Made by a program: the position numbers and the translations under genes
Notes under the pieces: model-generated
Told to the model about the DNA's origin: nothing
What the model saw: only the letters and a program-made list of their open reading frames with translations
Database searches by the model: none
In this document: positions 1 to 10,871 of the stretch, one piece after another
Numbering within the stretch: position 1 is the first letter of the stretch
Layout: each line of letters begins with the position of its first letter
Assembly (NCBI RefSeq): GCF_027853235.1
Contig: NZ_WKJG01000028.1
Location: forward strand, 159,705-223,704
From: Aliibacillus thermotolerans
Lineage (GTDB): Bacteria; Bacillota; Bacilli; Bacillales; Marinococcaceae
DNA: 64,000 nt
Direction: 5' to 3'

Positions 1-672
1 TTCAGCTTTAGCTGCTCGTGCTTTTTGGACGTTATCACCGTCTGCTTTATTGATAAAAATCGCATCGGCAATTTCCATGATTCCTTTTTTCATTCCTTGT
101 AATTCATCTCCTGCACCGGTAAGCATAATGACAAGGAAAAAGTCGACCATCGAACGTACGGTAATTTCATTCTGTCCTACACCGACCGTTTCAACAATGA
201 TGACATCATAACCGGCTGCTTCACAGATAAGCATCGTCTCTCTACTTTTTCTCGCAACACCACCAAGGCTACCACCGGATGGAGAAGGCCGGACATAGGC
301 ATTCGGATGTCGCGAAAGCTTTTCCATTCTCGTTTTATCCCCGAGTATACTTCCTCGGCTAATTGCAGAGGAAGGATCGACTGCAAGTACCGCCACGCGA
401 TGATCTTGCTCACAAAGCATGGTGCCAAATGCTTCAATAAGGGTACTTTTCCCTGCCCCAGGTACGCCGGTAAAACCGATGCGAATTGATTTCCCCGTGT
501 AAGGCATGAGGCGTCTCAACAATTCTTGTGCCATGTCAAAATGTTTCGGTGAATTGCTTTCCACTAATGTTATTGCCCGAGCAATCATGGCTCGGTCTTG
601 ATTTAACACACCATTGACGTAATCATCCACCGTTAACTTTTTTCTTTTTCGTGGTTTTGTTTCTTCACCCAC
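1..672 (-). CDS. meaB: MeaB/ArgK-type GTPase, methylmalonyl-CoA mutase chaperone (3' end outside window)
   Basis: G3E-family GTPase that gates loading of adenosylcobalamin and protects and reactivates methylmalonyl-CoA mutase. The start is GTG at 672 with GGAGG eight bases upstream; 224 codons are visible and the C-terminal third is cut off by the window edge. Visible motifs are the Walker [10 protein letters not shown] at about residues 69-77, the AVDPSS and GDKTRM segments, the switch motif ETVGVGQNE, and NKAD for guanine specificity. It follows both mutase subunit genes, which fits its partner role, although a hairpin lies between mutB and this gene. A methylmalonyl-CoA epimerase gene is not seen and may lie beyond the edge. 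Confidence 0.93.
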   Translation of the reverse strand, partial: MGEETKPRKRKKLTVDDYVNGVLNQDRAMIARAITLVESNSPKHFDMAQELLRRLMPYTGKSIRIGFTGVPGAGKSTLIEAFGTMLCEQDHRVAVLAVDPSSAISRGSILGDKTRMEKLSRHPNAYVRPSPSGGSLGGVARKSRETMLICEAAGYDVIIVETVGVGQNEITVRSMVDFFLVIMLTGAGDELQGMKKGIMEIADAIFINKADGDNVQKARAAKAE

Positions 673-749
673 GCGCGACTCCTCCTTTCCATTTTCTTTC
701 TCTCCAAGAATTTGTCCGGTCGCATGTTGTTTTCACTTATGTTGTAAGA

Positions 750-784
750 AAAGGCTGTCCTGCTTTTTTTGCAAGCCAGCCTTT
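750..784 (-). terminator. Hairpin between mutB and meaB
   Basis: An 8-bp perfect stem (AAAGGCTG/CAGCCTTT) lies 10 bases after the mutB stop. It has no clean T-tract on the minus strand after the stem, so it could be a weak terminator or attenuator that lowers meaB expression, or a 3' processing signal. Confidence 0.45.
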
Positions 785-793
785 CAACTTTTA

Positions 794-2971
794 TTAATCA
801 TCTAAACGTCGGTTAATTTCTTCTAGTACTTTTTTTGCTGCAACTGGAATAACCGTTCCTGGCCCAAAAATAGCAGCGGCTCCTTTTTCTTTCAAGAAAT
901 CATAATCTTGAGCCGGAATGACGCCACCGACGATGGTGACAATATCTTCCCGACCGTGTTTCTTTAATTCTTCCACCACTTGAGGAAGCAATGTTTTGTG
1001 TCCTGCTGCTAAAGAACTCATTCCTAACACGTGGACGTCATTTTCCACTGCTTGCAGAGCTGCTTCTTCAGGTGTTTGGAAAAGCGGTCCAATGTCTACG
1101 TCAAACCCTAAGTCCGCAAAAGCAGTAGCAATCACTTTCGCCCCGCGATCGTGTCCGTCTTGTCCCATTTTCGCGACCATTATGCGCGGACGTCTTCCTT
1201 CTCTTTCCGCAAATTCATCGGTCATTTTCCGTACTTCTTCCATCATCTCTTCTTCTCCAAATTCTGAACTGTACACCCCACTAATGGAACGGGTGACTGC
1301 TTCATGTCTTCCACATACTTTTTCAATCGCATCGGAAATTTCTCCAAGACTTGCGCGAGCTCGAGCTGCTTCCACCGCTAAAGCGAGCAAGTTTCCTTCT
1401 CCACTTTCCGCTGCTTTCGTAATGGCGGAAAGCGTTTCCTTCACTTGATCTTCGTTCCGCTCTTGACGGAGCTTTTCTAATCGTTCCAGTTGGGCGTTTC
1501 GCACAGCGGTATTATCAATATCAAGAATGTCCAGTGGTTCTTCATGATCGACACGATATTTGTTCACTCCAACGACCGTTTCACGACCAGAGTCAATATG
1601 TGCTTGACGTCGAGCTGCCGCTTCTTCAATTCGCATCTTCGGAAGTCCCGCTTCAATTGCTTTCGTCATTCCCCCTATTTCATCGATTTCCTCGATATGT
1701 TTCCATGCTTTCGCAGCAAGTTCTGCGGTTAATTTTTCAACATAGTAAGACCCGCCCCATGGATCAACGACATTTGTAATGCCAGTCTCTTCTTGTAAGT
1801 ATAGTTGCGTGTTTCGGGCAATTCGGGCGGAAAAATCTGTTGGAAGGGCTATAGCTTCGTCCAATGCATTCGTATGAAGAGACTGCGTATGTCCCATTGC
1901 TGCTGCCATCGCTTCAATGCAAGTCCGGACAACGTTATTATATGGATCTTGTTCGGTTAAACTCCAGCCGGACGTTTGAGAATGGGTGCGCAGTGCCATG
2001 GACTTTGGATTCTTTGGATGAAAAGGTTTCATTAAACGTGCCCACAACAGTCTTGCCGCACGCATTTTTGCAATTTCCATATAATGATCCATTCCAATCG
2101 CCCAGAAAAATGAAAGCCGTGGCGCGAATTGGTCGATATCAAGCCCTGCTTTTAAGCCGGTGCGAACATATTCTAAGCCGTCTGCGAGAGTGTAACCAAG
2201 TTCTAAGTCTGCAGTCGCTCCCGCTTCTTGCATATGATATCCCGAAATTGAAATGCTGTTAAATTTCGGCATATTTTCTGATGTATAAGCAAAAATATCG
2301 GCGATTATCCGCATAGACATTTCCGGCGGATAAATGTACGTATTCCGCACCATATATTCTTTTAAAATGTCATTTTGAATCGTTCCTGCGAGTTGTTCTT
2401 TTTTCACTCCTTGTTCTTCCGCTGCCACGATATAAAAGGCCATGACAGGAAGAACCGCCCCGTTCATCGTCATCGACACAGACATTTGATCGAGAGGAAT
2501 ACCATCAAACAATATTTTCATATCTAAAATGGAATCCACCGCAACCCCTGCTTTTCCAACGTCCCCGACCACCCGGGGATGATCGGAGTCGTAGCCGCGG
2601 TGGGTCGCAAGGTCAAAAGCAATAGAGAGTCCTTTTTGACCGGCAGCTAAGTTTCTACGGTAAAAAGCATTGGACTCTTCCGCAGTTGAATATCCCGCGT
2701 ATTGACGTACCGTCCACGGTCGGGTGATATACATGCTTGGATACGGACCTCGTAAATACGGAGCAATTCCTGAGACATAGCCGGTATGTGGAAGGTCTTT
2801 CGTGTCATCAGACGTATATAGCGGTTCAACCGGAATCTTTTCCACGGTACGAGAAGTTAAAGTTTTTAAGCTTTTCCCGGTCTGTTTTTGGATATCTTTT
2901 TCCCACTTGTCTTGATTGGAAGTTACTTTGCCAGCGTCATAAGATATTTTCGTAAAATCGGGATGCCTCAT
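794..2971 (-). CDS. mutB: Methylmalonyl-CoA mutase, large (catalytic) subunit
   Basis: Adenosylcobalamin enzyme that isomerises (R)-methylmalonyl-CoA to succinyl-CoA in the propionate/odd-chain fatty acid route. At 725 residues it has the family's usual length: an N-terminal TIM barrel (about 40-560) for CoA substrates and a C-terminal B12-binding domain. The cobalamin motif DGHDRG starts at about residue 605, with the SLAAGH and GGVIP segments of the Rossmann-like fold behind it. The start ATG overlaps the stop of the small-subunit gene as ATGA, so the two subunits are translationally coupled. The intact B12 motif distinguishes this subunit from the neighbouring one. Confidence 0.97.
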   Translation of the reverse strand: MRHPDFTKISYDAGKVTSNQDKWEKDIQKQTGKSLKTLTSRTVEKIPVEPLYTSDDTKDLPHTGYVSGIAPYLRGPYPSMYITRPWTVRQYAGYSTAEESNAFYRRNLAAGQKGLSIAFDLATHRGYDSDHPRVVGDVGKAGVAVDSILDMKILFDGIPLDQMSVSMTMNGAVLPVMAFYIVAAEEQGVKKEQLAGTIQNDILKEYMVRNTYIYPPEMSMRIIADIFAYTSENMPKFNSISISGYHMQEAGATADLELGYTLADGLEYVRTGLKAGLDIDQFAPRLSFFWAIGMDHYMEIAKMRAARLLWARLMKPFHPKNPKSMALRTHSQTSGWSLTEQDPYNNVVRTCIEAMAAAMGHTQSLHTNALDEAIALPTDFSARIARNTQLYLQEETGITNVVDPWGGSYYVEKLTAELAAKAWKHIEEIDEIGGMTKAIEAGLPKMRIEEAAARRQAHIDSGRETVVGVNKYRVDHEEPLDILDIDNTAVRNAQLERLEKLRQERNEDQVKETLSAITKAAESGEGNLLALAVEAARARASLGEISDAIEKVCGRHEAVTRSISGVYSSEFGEEEMMEEVRKMTDEFAEREGRRPRIMVAKMGQDGHDRGAKVIATAFADLGFDVDIGPLFQTPEEAALQAVENDVHVLGMSSLAAGHKTLLPQVVEELKKHGREDIVTIVGGVIPAQDYDFLKEKGAAAIFGPGTVIPVAAKKVLEEINRRLDD

Positions 2972-5067
2972 TGTTCCACCGCTCCTTTCACACGTTGAAG
3001 CCAGTGTAAAGTTTCATAAACGTTCGAATGACGATGAATCGTACCATCTAAACCTTTTTCTTTCCATAAAGCCTCATCGAATAATTGTCCGGCAAGTAAT
3101 ACTGTTTTATCCGGCGCTTGTTTTTTTATACCTTCTACAATTGATAGACCGTATGTTTCATATGCTTCATCCCGGCCACATAAAACGATGATCGTTTCTT
3201 TGCTTTTCACCGCTTGTGCGATCGCTGTTTCCGCGTCATCAAAACCGTCCGTTTTTTCTATCTCAAAACCACCTGTCTGCAAAAATCCAGCCGCAAAATC
3301 AGCCCGGGCTTTATGGTGAGCAAGAGGACCTAATCCGACTAAAAGAGCGGATAAAGGCTCATTTTTCGTTTGTTTGAATTGTTCCGCTCGCTCACGAAGA
3401 GATTCAAATAACTCCGCTTCTCTAAATACTGGAAGCGATGTAATCGGTTCTTGTTCTTCTTTCCAGCTGCATGCTACCCGTTGTGAAAATAGTGTTGTAT
3501 TCTCGGAAGCAAATTCTATTAGTTGAGCTGTTTTATTCTCGTTATCTTGCAGTTCATTATGAACAATGCGGGAAGCATTGTTTGCTTCGAAGTAACGAAC
3601 AATTTCTTTTTCATCGCTTTCTGGTGTCACGGATACTGGTTTTTCATATATATCCGCATATTTATTTACACCTACGTAGACTCTTTCTTGATGCTCCACT
3701 TGCTCTTTTCTTTGTTTTCGAAGCGTTTCTAATTGTGTTTGAATTCGTCCTTCTCGAAGGGCTTTTTCAAAACCACCGTCCGCTTCAATGTCTTGAAATA
3801 ATCTCCACGCTTTTTCCCCAAGTTCATGAGTAATGTTTTCTACATAGTAAGAACCGCCAGCTGGATCGATCGTGCGTCCGAGATGGGATTCTTCTTGCAA
3901 AATAATTTGCGTGTTCCGGGCAATTCGTCGCGAAAAAGAAGTTGGACGTTGAAACACTTCATCAAAAGGAGTAACTTCCACACTGTCAACTCCTCCTGCT
4001 GCTAATGAAAACGCTTCTGTTGTAGCTCGCAACATATTGACGTACGGGTCATATTTCGCTTTTGTCTTTTTCGAAGTGACGCCATACACAGTCATCGTGC
4101 GCTGTTCTTCATTGATGTCGTAAGCGGTTTGAACATGGGACCATAGCACTCTTAAAGCACGAAACTTGGCAATTTCCATAAAGAAGTTTGCCCCCGCCGG
4201 TAAATGGAACTGCATGTGGGAGATGGTTTTTTCTGGTTCAATTCCCCTCTCCGCTAACTCTTTAATATAAGTAACAGCGGTGGCGATGATATAGGCAAGC
4301 TCTTCCGTTGCACTGGCACCAGCAAGATGATACGGTTCGCTGGAGACGAGAATCGTTTTCACATCCACCTTTTCTTCATCGCACCAACGGATCACATCCG
4401 CCACGTGGTCAAAGCATGTGGACAAAGGAAGTGGAAGAGTGCCGTATTTCACCCAATATCCAAAAGGATCCGCAGCAACGCTTCCTTTGATAAACTTTGT
4501 CGCACCTTTCTTTTTCATCGCAGCCATCCACATGGAGAATAGTGGTAGTGGATCCGGACCGGTCTCTACATGAAAAGGATGAGCGTCCAAGTCGATTCCA
4601 TCAAGTAACGTCAGTAAATCGTCTACGGAAGTAACAAGAACCCCTTGGTCTTTGATATTGTCTCGCGAAATTTCACGATGTTCCCAAAGCGCCTCGTTCC
4701 ATTCAATTTTCACCGCATGTTGTCCCCGCTCCAGTCCTTCTTTGATGACTTGATTTGCAAGCGCTGGAACTCTTTCCGATACGGATTGGGAAATTTCCCA
4801 CGGACGAGACGGAAGTTTTCCCGCTTCTGTCCCTCTCACATAAGGAGACTGTCCCGGCATCGTATGTTGATATGGAAGCTTGTCCCGATCTTCTTCTCGA
4901 TATAAAGGCTTTAACGTAATTCCTTCCAACGTTTTTGTGAAGAGTGCTTCTTCAATAGAACGACCTTTTAGCGACTTTTCTGTCACTTTCTCCCATTCTT
5001 CTTGCGTAGGAACCGGAAAGTCACAAATTTCTTCTAACACTTGACGGATACCTTCTTCATGACTCAT
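2968..5067 (-). CDS. mutA: Methylmalonyl-CoA mutase, small (structural) subunit
   Basis: Partner of MutB in the heterodimeric mutase. The 699-residue protein aligns along the TIM barrel ([33 protein letters not shown]) but its C-terminal domain lacks DxHxxG: the equivalent stretch reads [13 protein letters not shown]. It should therefore not bind cobalamin, as is known for small subunits. The ATG at 5067 is preferred because GGAGG lies eight bases upstream; a TTG at 5070 is also in frame. The 3' end overlaps mutB by four bases, and the pccB-type gene lies immediately upstream. Confidence 0.95.
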   Translation of the reverse strand: MSHEEGIRQVLEEICDFPVPTQEEWEKVTEKSLKGRSIEEALFTKTLEGITLKPLYREEDRDKLPYQHTMPGQSPYVRGTEAGKLPSRPWEISQSVSERVPALANQVIKEGLERGQHAVKIEWNEALWEHREISRDNIKDQGVLVTSVDDLLTLLDGIDLDAHPFHVETGPDPLPLFSMWMAAMKKKGATKFIKGSVAADPFGYWVKYGTLPLPLSTCFDHVADVIRWCDEEKVDVKTILVSSEPYHLAGASATEELAYIIATAVTYIKELAERGIEPEKTISHMQFHLPAGANFFMEIAKFRALRVLWSHVQTAYDINEEQRTMTVYGVTSKKTKAKYDPYVNMLRATTEAFSLAAGGVDSVEVTPFDEVFQRPTSFSRRIARNTQIILQEESHLGRTIDPAGGSYYVENITHELGEKAWRLFQDIEADGGFEKALREGRIQTQLETLRKQRKEQVEHQERVYVGVNKYADIYEKPVSVTPESDEKEIVRYFEANNASRIVHNELQDNENKTAQLIEFASENTTLFSQRVACSWKEEQEPITSLPVFREAELFESLRERAEQFKQTKNEPLSALLVGLGPLAHHKARADFAAGFLQTGGFEIEKTDGFDDAETAIAQAVKSKETIIVLCGRDEAYETYGLSIVEGIKKQAPDKTVLLAGQLFDEALWKEKGLDGTIHRHSNVYETLHWLQRVKGAVEQ

Positions 5068-5084
5068 CAACTTCCCCTCCTTTA

Positions 5085-6638
5085 TTACAAAGGTATGTTG
5101 CCGTGTTTTTTCTTCGGATTTTCTTTTTTCTTATTGCGAAGCATTTCTAACGCACTGCGTAAATATTTTCTCGTATCTCTCGGATCAATGACATCGTCTA
5201 CCATCCCGTTGCTTGCCGCAACATACGGATTTGCAAAGCGCTCGCGATATTCTTGAATTTTTTCTTGACGCGTCTGTTCTGGATTGTCACTTTCATTGAT
5301 TTCTTTCGCAAAGATAATGTTGGCAGCTCCTTCAGGTCCCATCACGGCAATTTCTGCATTTGGCCAGGCGTATACCATATCTGCGCCAATTGCCTTACTG
5401 TTTAAAGCAACATAAGCACCGCCAAAAGCCTTTCGTAAAATGACCGTAATTCTCGGTACCGTCGCTTCCGAATAAGCATATAAAATTTTTGCTCCGTGAC
5501 GAATAATTCCTCCATGTTCTTGTTGCACGCCAGGGATAAATCCGCTCACATCTTCAAACGTAATTATCGGAATGTTGAAACAGTCACAAAAACGGATAAA
5601 TCGTGCACATTTATCAGAAGAGTCAATATCTAGGCCACCTGCCATCATTTTCGGATTGTTCGCAACAATGCCGACGGTCTCGCCATCAATTCGCCCGAAA
5701 CCGATGACAATATTTTTCGCAAATTTCGGTTGCACTTCCATAAAATCGCCGTCATCTAACACTCGTTTGACCACTTCGCGCACATCGTATACTTTCATCG
5801 CGTCAATTGGAACAATGTCCAGCATGTCATCAATTCTCTCTTCAAAATCAATGTTATTTTTTGGTTCTTTTCGTGGTGGTTTCTCCTCAAAGTTTTGTGG
5901 TAAATAAGAGATGAGGCGACGTACTTCATTTAATACATCTTCTTCCGTTGCCCCTGTAAAGTGAGCATTTCCGCTTTTCGTTGCATGGACTTTTGCTCCA
6001 CCAAGGTCTTCTGCGTTGATTTTAGCGCCAGTGACCGTTTCAATCACTTTCGGTCCCGTAATAAACATCTTGCTTGTCTTTTCCACCATAAAAACGAAGT
6101 CAGTAATAGCTGGAGAATAAACCGCTCCCCCAGCAGATGGACCCATGATGACGGAAATTTGGGGCACAACACCAGAGTAAATGGAATTTCGGTAAAAGAC
6201 GTGGCCATATCCATCCAATGAAAGAACCCCTTCTTGGATTCTTGCTCCGCCAGAGTCACTTAAACCGATTATTGGTGCGCCATTTTCTGCAGCGAGATCC
6301 ATCACTTTCGCAATTTTTAACGCATGCATTTCTCCAAGGGCACCGCCGTAAACAGTAAAGTCTTGCGCAAACACAAAAACAAGACGGTCATCAATTTTTC
6401 CGTAGCCCGTGACCACACCTTCTCCCGGTGCTTCTTGGTCCGCATAGTCCATTCCCCGATTTTCAATAAATGGATTGACTTCAATAAACGTGCCTTCATC
6501 TAGAAGAATGTCAATTCTCTCTCTTGCCGTCAGCTTCCCCCGTTCGTGCTGGGCATCAATGCGATCTTGTCCACCGCCTAATTGGACTTTTTCCCGTCTG
6601 CGTTCCATTTCCTCTATTCGGTCAAATATATCACTCAT
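5085..6638 (-). CDS. pccB: Acyl-CoA (propionyl-CoA) carboxylase carboxyltransferase subunit
   Basis: Transfers CO2 from biotin on the carrier protein to propionyl-CoA, giving methylmalonyl-CoA. The 517-residue product has the two crotonase-like halves of the family: the N half with GPSAGGAVYSPAITD and the C half with the GGAYVALNSK oxyanion region, plus EDVSGFIPG. The start at 6638 (MSDIFDRI) is chosen because GGGAGG precedes it; the frame stays open 11 codons further up without a site. The mutase genes immediately downstream make propionyl-CoA the likely substrate rather than acetyl-CoA. It works with the biotin carrier and biotin carboxylase genes of the same operon. Confidence 0.93.
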   Translation of the reverse strand: MSDIFDRIEEMERRREKVQLGGGQDRIDAQHERGKLTARERIDILLDEGTFIEVNPFIENRGMDYADQEAPGEGVVTGYGKIDDRLVFVFAQDFTVYGGALGEMHALKIAKVMDLAAENGAPIIGLSDSGGARIQEGVLSLDGYGHVFYRNSIYSGVVPQISVIMGPSAGGAVYSPAITDFVFMVEKTSKMFITGPKVIETVTGAKINAEDLGGAKVHATKSGNAHFTGATEEDVLNEVRRLISYLPQNFEEKPPRKEPKNNIDFEERIDDMLDIVPIDAMKVYDVREVVKRVLDDGDFMEVQPKFAKNIVIGFGRIDGETVGIVANNPKMMAGGLDIDSSDKCARFIRFCDCFNIPIITFEDVSGFIPGVQQEHGGIIRHGAKILYAYSEATVPRITVILRKAFGGAYVALNSKAIGADMVYAWPNAEIAVMGPEGAANIIFAKEINESDNPEQTRQEKIQEYRERFANPYVAASNGMVDDVIDPRDTRKYLRSALEMLRNKKKENPKKKHGNIPL

Positions 6639-6728
6639 CGGAAAAAGCCTCCCTTTCTTTATTTTTGACATTATGTTTGATTCATCCGAGGTTCAGTAGA
6701 TCCTCCCACTGAACCCGGTATGTGTGAT

Positions 6729-7238
6729 TTACGCTTGTTTGACACGGAAAAGCGGTTGTCCATATTCCACAAGTTCTTCGTTTTCTACAAGAATCTCGAC
6801 AATTTCTCCAGACACTTCTGCTTCCAATTCGTTCATCAACTTCATTGCTTCTACGATACAAACGACCGTATCTTCTTCCACTTTATCCCCAACTTTGACG
6901 TAAGGATCTGCATCTGGCGCCGGGGCCCGATAAAATGTCCCGACCATTGGAGATGTAATCTCAACAATGGAGTCATCATCCGCTGGTGCTGGTGCTTTTG
7001 TTTCTTCTTTTCCTTCTGATTTGGTTGTGGATTCTACGGCAGGTGCTTCTTGAGCGGTTGGAGGTGCTGCATCAGGTACACTTGCTTCTTCTGCTACTGG
7101 CTGAACGACTGCTTGTCCAACAGCTCCTTGTTTTCTAATCGTTAATTTTTCTTTGTTTTCCCCTTTAATTTCTAGCTCTGCGACACTTGAATTGTCCAAT
7201 GCCCGAATTAACTCTTTAATTTCATTCACTTTAAACAT
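6729..7238 (-). CDS. accB: Biotin carboxyl carrier protein of acyl-CoA carboxylase
   Basis: Carries biotin between the carboxylase and carboxyltransferase subunits. The 169 residues comprise a short N-terminal domain, a Pro/Ala/Glu-rich flexible linker (about residues 45-90), and a C-terminal biotinyl domain with VEAMKLMNE, in which the biotinylated lysine is residue 133. It starts two bases after the stop of the TetR gene, so the two are probably translationally coupled. Lying inside the propionate operon, it is likely a dedicated second AccB for PccB rather than the housekeeping fatty-acid copy; this is inferred from context only. Confidence 0.93.
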   Translation of the reverse strand: MFKVNEIKELIRALDNSSVAELEIKGENKEKLTIRKQGAVGQAVVQPVAEEASVPDAAPPTAQEAPAVESTTKSEGKEETKAPAPADDDSIVEITSPMVGTFYRAPAPDADPYVKVGDKVEEDTVVCIVEAMKLMNELEAEVSGEIVEILVENEELVEYGQPLFRVKQA

Positions 7239-7240
7239 CG

Positions 7241-7897
7241 TTAAACACTCCTTTTTTCTTGACCGTTTAATTTTTTTGTTTTTAAAAAGAAACGTTGATA
7301 CTTTGGATTCTTTAATGCTTCTTCTGTTAAAACGGAATGCATCACTAAATCAGCAAAAATTTCCGCAATTTCTTCTACGGAATATTTCCCATCCGCTTTG
7401 TACCATTTGTACGTCCAGTTAATCATTCCAAATATCGCCATGGATGTAATTGGAACCGGTAACTCTTCTCTAAACTCACCGCATCTTTTTCCTTCTTCTA
7501 CAACAGAAAACATCATTTCTTTGTAAATATCCCGCTTTTTCTTAATGCTGTTAAAATACGTCGGTGACAAATAAATGCTTTCTTGGTAAAAAACCGTCAC
7601 ATGCGCTCGGTACATGTCAAACATTGTGACAAAAGAACGTACCGTTTCGTACAATTTTTCGGCAGGGGTATCGTACTTGGAATGGGCTTCTTTTGCTTTA
7701 TCAATGACATACGTAATAAATGAATCGTGAATGGTATAAAGCAGTTCATCTTTTGATTTAAAGTTGTGGTAAAACCCACCTTTGGATGTGTTGCTATCTT
7801 TTACAATTTTGTCAACGGTGACTGCGTGAAAGCCGTGCTCCTCAAACAGTCGTAATGCGGATTCAGTAATCCTATCTTTTGTGGATTTGGCCGGCAC
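7241..7897 (-). CDS. TetR/AcrR-family transcriptional regulator of the propionate operon
   Basis: Probable repressor of its own operon. The N-terminal helix-turn-helix is clear ([18 protein letters not shown], then [26 protein letters not shown]), followed by an all-helical ligand domain. GTG at 7897 is chosen because AGGTG lies six bases upstream; another GTG at 7906 is in frame. It is embedded between accC and accB. TetR proteins of this type that control fatty-acid genes respond to acyl-CoA (FadR/YsiA, PaaR), so propionyl- or methylmalonyl-CoA is a reasonable but untested effector. The palindrome at 9350-9367 is the likely operator. Confidence 0.9.
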   Translation of the reverse strand: MPAKSTKDRITESALRLFEEHGFHAVTVDKIVKDSNTSKGGFYHNFKSKDELLYTIHDSFITYVIDKAKEAHSKYDTPAEKLYETVRSFVTMFDMYRAHVTVFYQESIYLSPTYFNSIKKKRDIYKEMMFSVVEEGKRCGEFREELPVPITSMAIFGMINWTYKWYKADGKYSVEEIAEIFADLVMHSVLTEEALKNPKYQRFFLKTKKLNGQEKRSV

Positions 7898-7922
7898 ATC
7901 TATCACCTGCTTTCACTAGCTA

Positions 7923-9275
7923 CTAGTCCTCTTCTAACACATTGTACATTTCTAAAAACTTCGTGTTAAAGTCGCCATCTTGAAACTTTTCATGATCCAT
8001 TAATTTCAGATGGAATGGAATCGTCGTATCGACGCCTTCAATGACAAATTCCTGTAATGCTCGTTTCATCCGCGTAATCGCTTCCTTACGGGTGTTTCCG
8101 CGAACAATCAATTTTGCCACCATTGAATCGTAGTGGGGTGTAATCGAGTAACCCGGATACACGGCGCTATCAATGCGCACTCCAAGTCCTCCAGGCGGTA
8201 AGTACATATCAATTTTCCCAGGGGAAGGCATGAAGTTTTTGAGTGGATTTTCGGCGTTAATTCGGCACTCAATCGCCCATCCGTTAATTTCAATATCTTC
8301 TTGGGATACAGAGAGCTTTTCCCCTGCGGCAGCGCGAATTTGTTCCTTAATGAGGTCCATTCCCGTTACTTCTTCAGTTACCGGGTGTTCCACTTGAATT
8401 CGCGTGTTCATTTCCATGAAGTAGAAATTTTTATGTTTATCCAATAAAAACTCCACCGTACCAGCGCCACAATAGTTCACTGCTTTTGCCGCCTGTATCG
8501 CTGCTTGTCCCATTGCTTCCCGTGTTTTTTCATCAAGTGCCGGGGATGGAGCTTCTTCCACAAGCTTTTGGTGACGACGTTGAATGGAGCAGTCCCTCTC
8601 TCCGAAATGAACGACATTTCCGTGGGCATCTGCCATAATTTGAATTTCGACGTGACGAGGTTCTTCAACAAATTTCTCCATATAGACGCCCGCATCACCA
8701 AAGGCTGTCTCTGCTTCTCGTTGTGCCATTTTAATCGCTTTTTTCAAATCTTCCGGGTCTTCTGCCACCCGCATGCCTTTTCCACCACCTCCGGCTGTCG
8801 CTTTGACGATGACCGGATAACCAATTTCATCCGCTCGCTTTAATGCTTCTTCTTCTTTTTCAATGATGCCATCTGTACCGGGAACGATAGGTACCCCTGC
8901 TTTTTCCATCGTCTCTCGGGCAACGGCTTTTGCTCCCATTTTATTAATTGCTTCGGGAGACGGTCCAATGAAAGTAAGATCGTGATCAGCACACATTTCG
9001 GCAAATTCTGCATTTTCCGCCAAAAAGCCATATCCTGGATGAATCGCTTCGGCTCCCGTTTTTAATGCTGTCGACACAAGATTGTTTTTATTTAAATAAC
9101 TTTCGGCTGATGAATAAGGACCAATACAATAAGCTTCATCTGCCATCATGACATGAAGTGCTTCTTTATCCGCTTCGGAATAAACTGCAACGGTTTCAAT
9201 TCCGAGTTCACGGCAAGCACGAATGATGCGCACCGCAATCTCCCCACGGTTTGCAATCAATACTCTTTTAAACAT
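7923..9275 (-). CDS. accC: Biotin carboxylase subunit of acyl-CoA carboxylase
   Basis: ATP-dependent carboxylation of biotin on AccB. The 450-residue protein has the full set of biotin carboxylase features: the N-terminal [19 protein letters not shown], the glycine-rich ATP-grasp loop [11 protein letters not shown], and the active-site region [14 protein letters not shown]. The start ATG at 9275 follows GAGAAGGTG. As the first gene of the operon it lies directly behind the promoter and palindrome at 9350-9408. This length is typical of stand-alone AccC, so there is no fused carrier domain. Confidence 0.95.
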   Translation of the reverse strand: MFKRVLIANRGEIAVRIIRACRELGIETVAVYSEADKEALHVMMADEAYCIGPYSSAESYLNKNNLVSTALKTGAEAIHPGYGFLAENAEFAEMCADHDLTFIGPSPEAINKMGAKAVARETMEKAGVPIVPGTDGIIEKEEEALKRADEIGYPVIVKATAGGGGKGMRVAEDPEDLKKAIKMAQREAETAFGDAGVYMEKFVEEPRHVEIQIMADAHGNVVHFGERDCSIQRRHQKLVEEAPSPALDEKTREAMGQAAIQAAKAVNYCGAGTVEFLLDKHKNFYFMEMNTRIQVEHPVTEEVTGMDLIKEQIRAAAGEKLSVSQEDIEINGWAIECRINAENPLKNFMPSPGKIDMYLPPGGLGVRIDSAVYPGYSITPHYDSMVAKLIVRGNTRKEAITRMKRALQEFVIEGVDTTIPFHLKLMDHEKFQDGDFNTKFLEMYNVLEED

Positions 9276-9349
9276 GATGTAGCACCTTCTCTCGTTTAAA
9301 ATTCTTACATCAAGAATACATGGAATGCTTCATAATTACTGCAACACCT

Positions 9350-9367
9350 AGACCGACTAGTCAGTCT
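9350..9367. promoter_or_regulatory. Palindromic operator candidate for the TetR regulator
   Basis: The 18-bp near-perfect palindrome agaccgactagtcagtct (16 of 18 positions symmetric) is centred on GACTAGTC. It begins 13 bases downstream of the -10 of the accC promoter, where a bound repressor would block initiation or clearance. The core closely resembles the published FadR (YsiA) operator core TGACTAGTCA of Bacillus. Binding by the TetR encoded in the operon is an inference. Confidence 0.7.
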
Positions 9368-9379
9368 GGCCGTAATCCG

Positions 9380-9408
9380 ATTGTAAGAAAATTTCTATCA
9401 TTTGTCAA
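9380..9408 (-). promoter_or_regulatory. Sigma-A promoter of the accC-tetR-accB-pccB-mutAB operon
   Basis: On the minus strand a perfect TTGACA (9403-9408) is followed after exactly 17 bases by TACAAT (9380-9385). The transcript would start near 9373, just before the palindromic operator, leaving a leader of about 100 bases before accC. Confidence 0.75.
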
Positions 9409-9493
9409 GTTTGTTCGCAAAGAAAAACTTTTCTTCTTATACCGTTTCCTATCCCTTTTCTCTTATACACCGGCAACGATTGAAACAATGTGA

Positions 9494-9532
9494 AAAGTCT
9501 CCAACAGTCATATGTGTACCATTGGAGACTTT
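9494..9532 (-). terminator. Terminator after the cytochrome c peroxidase gene
   Basis: A perfect 11-bp stem (AAAGTCTCCAA/TTGGAGACTTT) with a 17-base loop lies 12 bases beyond the peroxidase stop. The following U-run on the minus strand is short (TTTT). Confidence 0.6.
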
Positions 9533-9544
9533 AAATCCATTTAT

Positions 9545-10639
9545 TTATTCGGGTAATTCTGGGATGTCGATTTCTGGTACGTCGCCACTAATGGCATGCA
9601 AATAAGCAACTAAAGCTTCCTTTTCTTCCTCCGTAAGACCTAGCGGCTGAATGAATTCGGATTGATTTACATGTCCATCACCGCCGCGGTCGTAATAGTC
9701 GACTACTTCTTCTATCGTGTCGAATCTACCATCATGCATGTACGGCGCCGTGGCTGCAATGCCGCGCAAGCCCATCGTGCGGAATTTCCCCATGTCTTCT
9801 TCCTCTTGCGTCACGTCATATCTTCCAGGGTCATCACTGTCTATTCCGACATGATGGTAATTATTGTCGGTAAAGTTTGGTCCGGAATGACATGTTAAAC
9901 AGTTCCCTTTTGTCACGAAAATTTCCATTCCAAATTTTTCTTGTTCCGTCAAAGCATCATTATCTCCAGCGATGAAACGATCGTGTTTCGTGTCATCTAA
10001 AATAATCGTTCTTTCAAATGCTGCAATTGCTTTGGCAATATTTTCCGCATTGATTTTTCCATCGAACACTTCGTCAAACATCGGTTGATATCCTTCAATT
10101 CCTTCCACTGTTTCTACTAATCCATCTAATGTTTGATTCATTTCCATTGGATTTTGAATCGGTCCAAGGGCTTGTTCTTCTAGGCTATTCGCTCTTCCAT
10201 CCCAAAATAATTCATCATAGTACGCCGTGTTGATGACACTCGGCGTATGTCTATCTAACAAAACTCCTTCAAATCCTTTAGATTTTGCCTTATTATCCGC
10301 ATACCCGGCTCCAGGCGCATGACATGATAAACAACTTAATGTTTGGTCTCCAGAAAGACGATGGTCAACAAATAACGTTTTTCCAAGCTCCACTTTCTCC
10401 TCTGTCATCGGATTATCTTTAGGAACCGGCACAGGACCTAGTGGTTCAAAATATCCTCGTAACTCACTATCCGTTAATGTACGTGGGGACGATGCTGGAA
10501 TGCTTTCTTTTGCTTCCTGCTGCTCTTGATTTAATTCACCATCTACAGCTGCTTCTTCCCCATTACACCCCGTCATCAACGAGAGTATGAAAAGGAAGAA
10601 AAGAACAACTCCCCCTCGTCGTAACATGCTTCTCTCCAT
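9545..10639 (-). CDS. Di-heme cytochrome c peroxidase (MauG/CcpA family) lipoprotein
   Basis: Reduces H2O2 with electrons from cytochrome c at the outer face of the membrane. The 364 residues begin with a lipoprotein signal whose lipobox LMTGC puts the lipidated Cys at residue 25. Two c-type heme motifs follow, CLSCH at 103-107 and CLTCH at 247-251, with the RTMGLRG segment (about 288-294) that can supply a methionine ligand. These are the hallmarks of bacterial cytochrome c peroxidase. The start at 10639 could alternatively be the ATG four codons later, which has GGAG at good spacing. It appears to be a single-gene unit. Confidence 0.92.
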   Translation of the reverse strand: MERSMLRRGGVVLFFLFILSLMTGCNGEEAAVDGELNQEQQEAKESIPASSPRTLTDSELRGYFEPLGPVPVPKDNPMTEEKVELGKTLFVDHRLSGDQTLSCLSCHAPGAGYADNKAKSKGFEGVLLDRHTPSVINTAYYDELFWDGRANSLEEQALGPIQNPMEMNQTLDGLVETVEGIEGYQPMFDEVFDGKINAENIAKAIAAFERTIILDDTKHDRFIAGDNDALTEQEKFGMEIFVTKGNCLTCHSGPNFTDNNYHHVGIDSDDPGRYDVTQEEEDMGKFRTMGLRGIAATAPYMHDGRFDTIEEVVDYYDRGGDGHVNQSEFIQPLGLTEEEKEALVAYLHAISGDVPEIDIPELPE

Positions 10640-10828
10640 CCTCTATTCACTCCCCCATATACGAATATTCGAATCACTCATGACCATATACCTATACATT
10701 TTCTCTATCAGATCAATTAGTGATTCTAAATTCATTATAAAGTAATCGTTTTATGTATAATGATGGAAAAAAATGAATACTTTACAACATTTGTCGAATT
10801 TTTTCGAAATGGATGGTTGTATAAAAAA

Positions 10829-10864
10829 ATCTCCAACTGCATCACGAAAGACACGGTTGGAGAT
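10829..10864 (-). terminator. Bidirectional terminator after the DUF342 gene
   Basis: A 9-bp stem (ATCTCCAAC/GTTGGAGAT) is flanked by an A-run on one side and a T-run on the other. The T-run overlaps the TAA stop of the DUF342 gene at 10872-10874. Confidence 0.7.
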
Positions 10865-10871
10865 GATTTTT

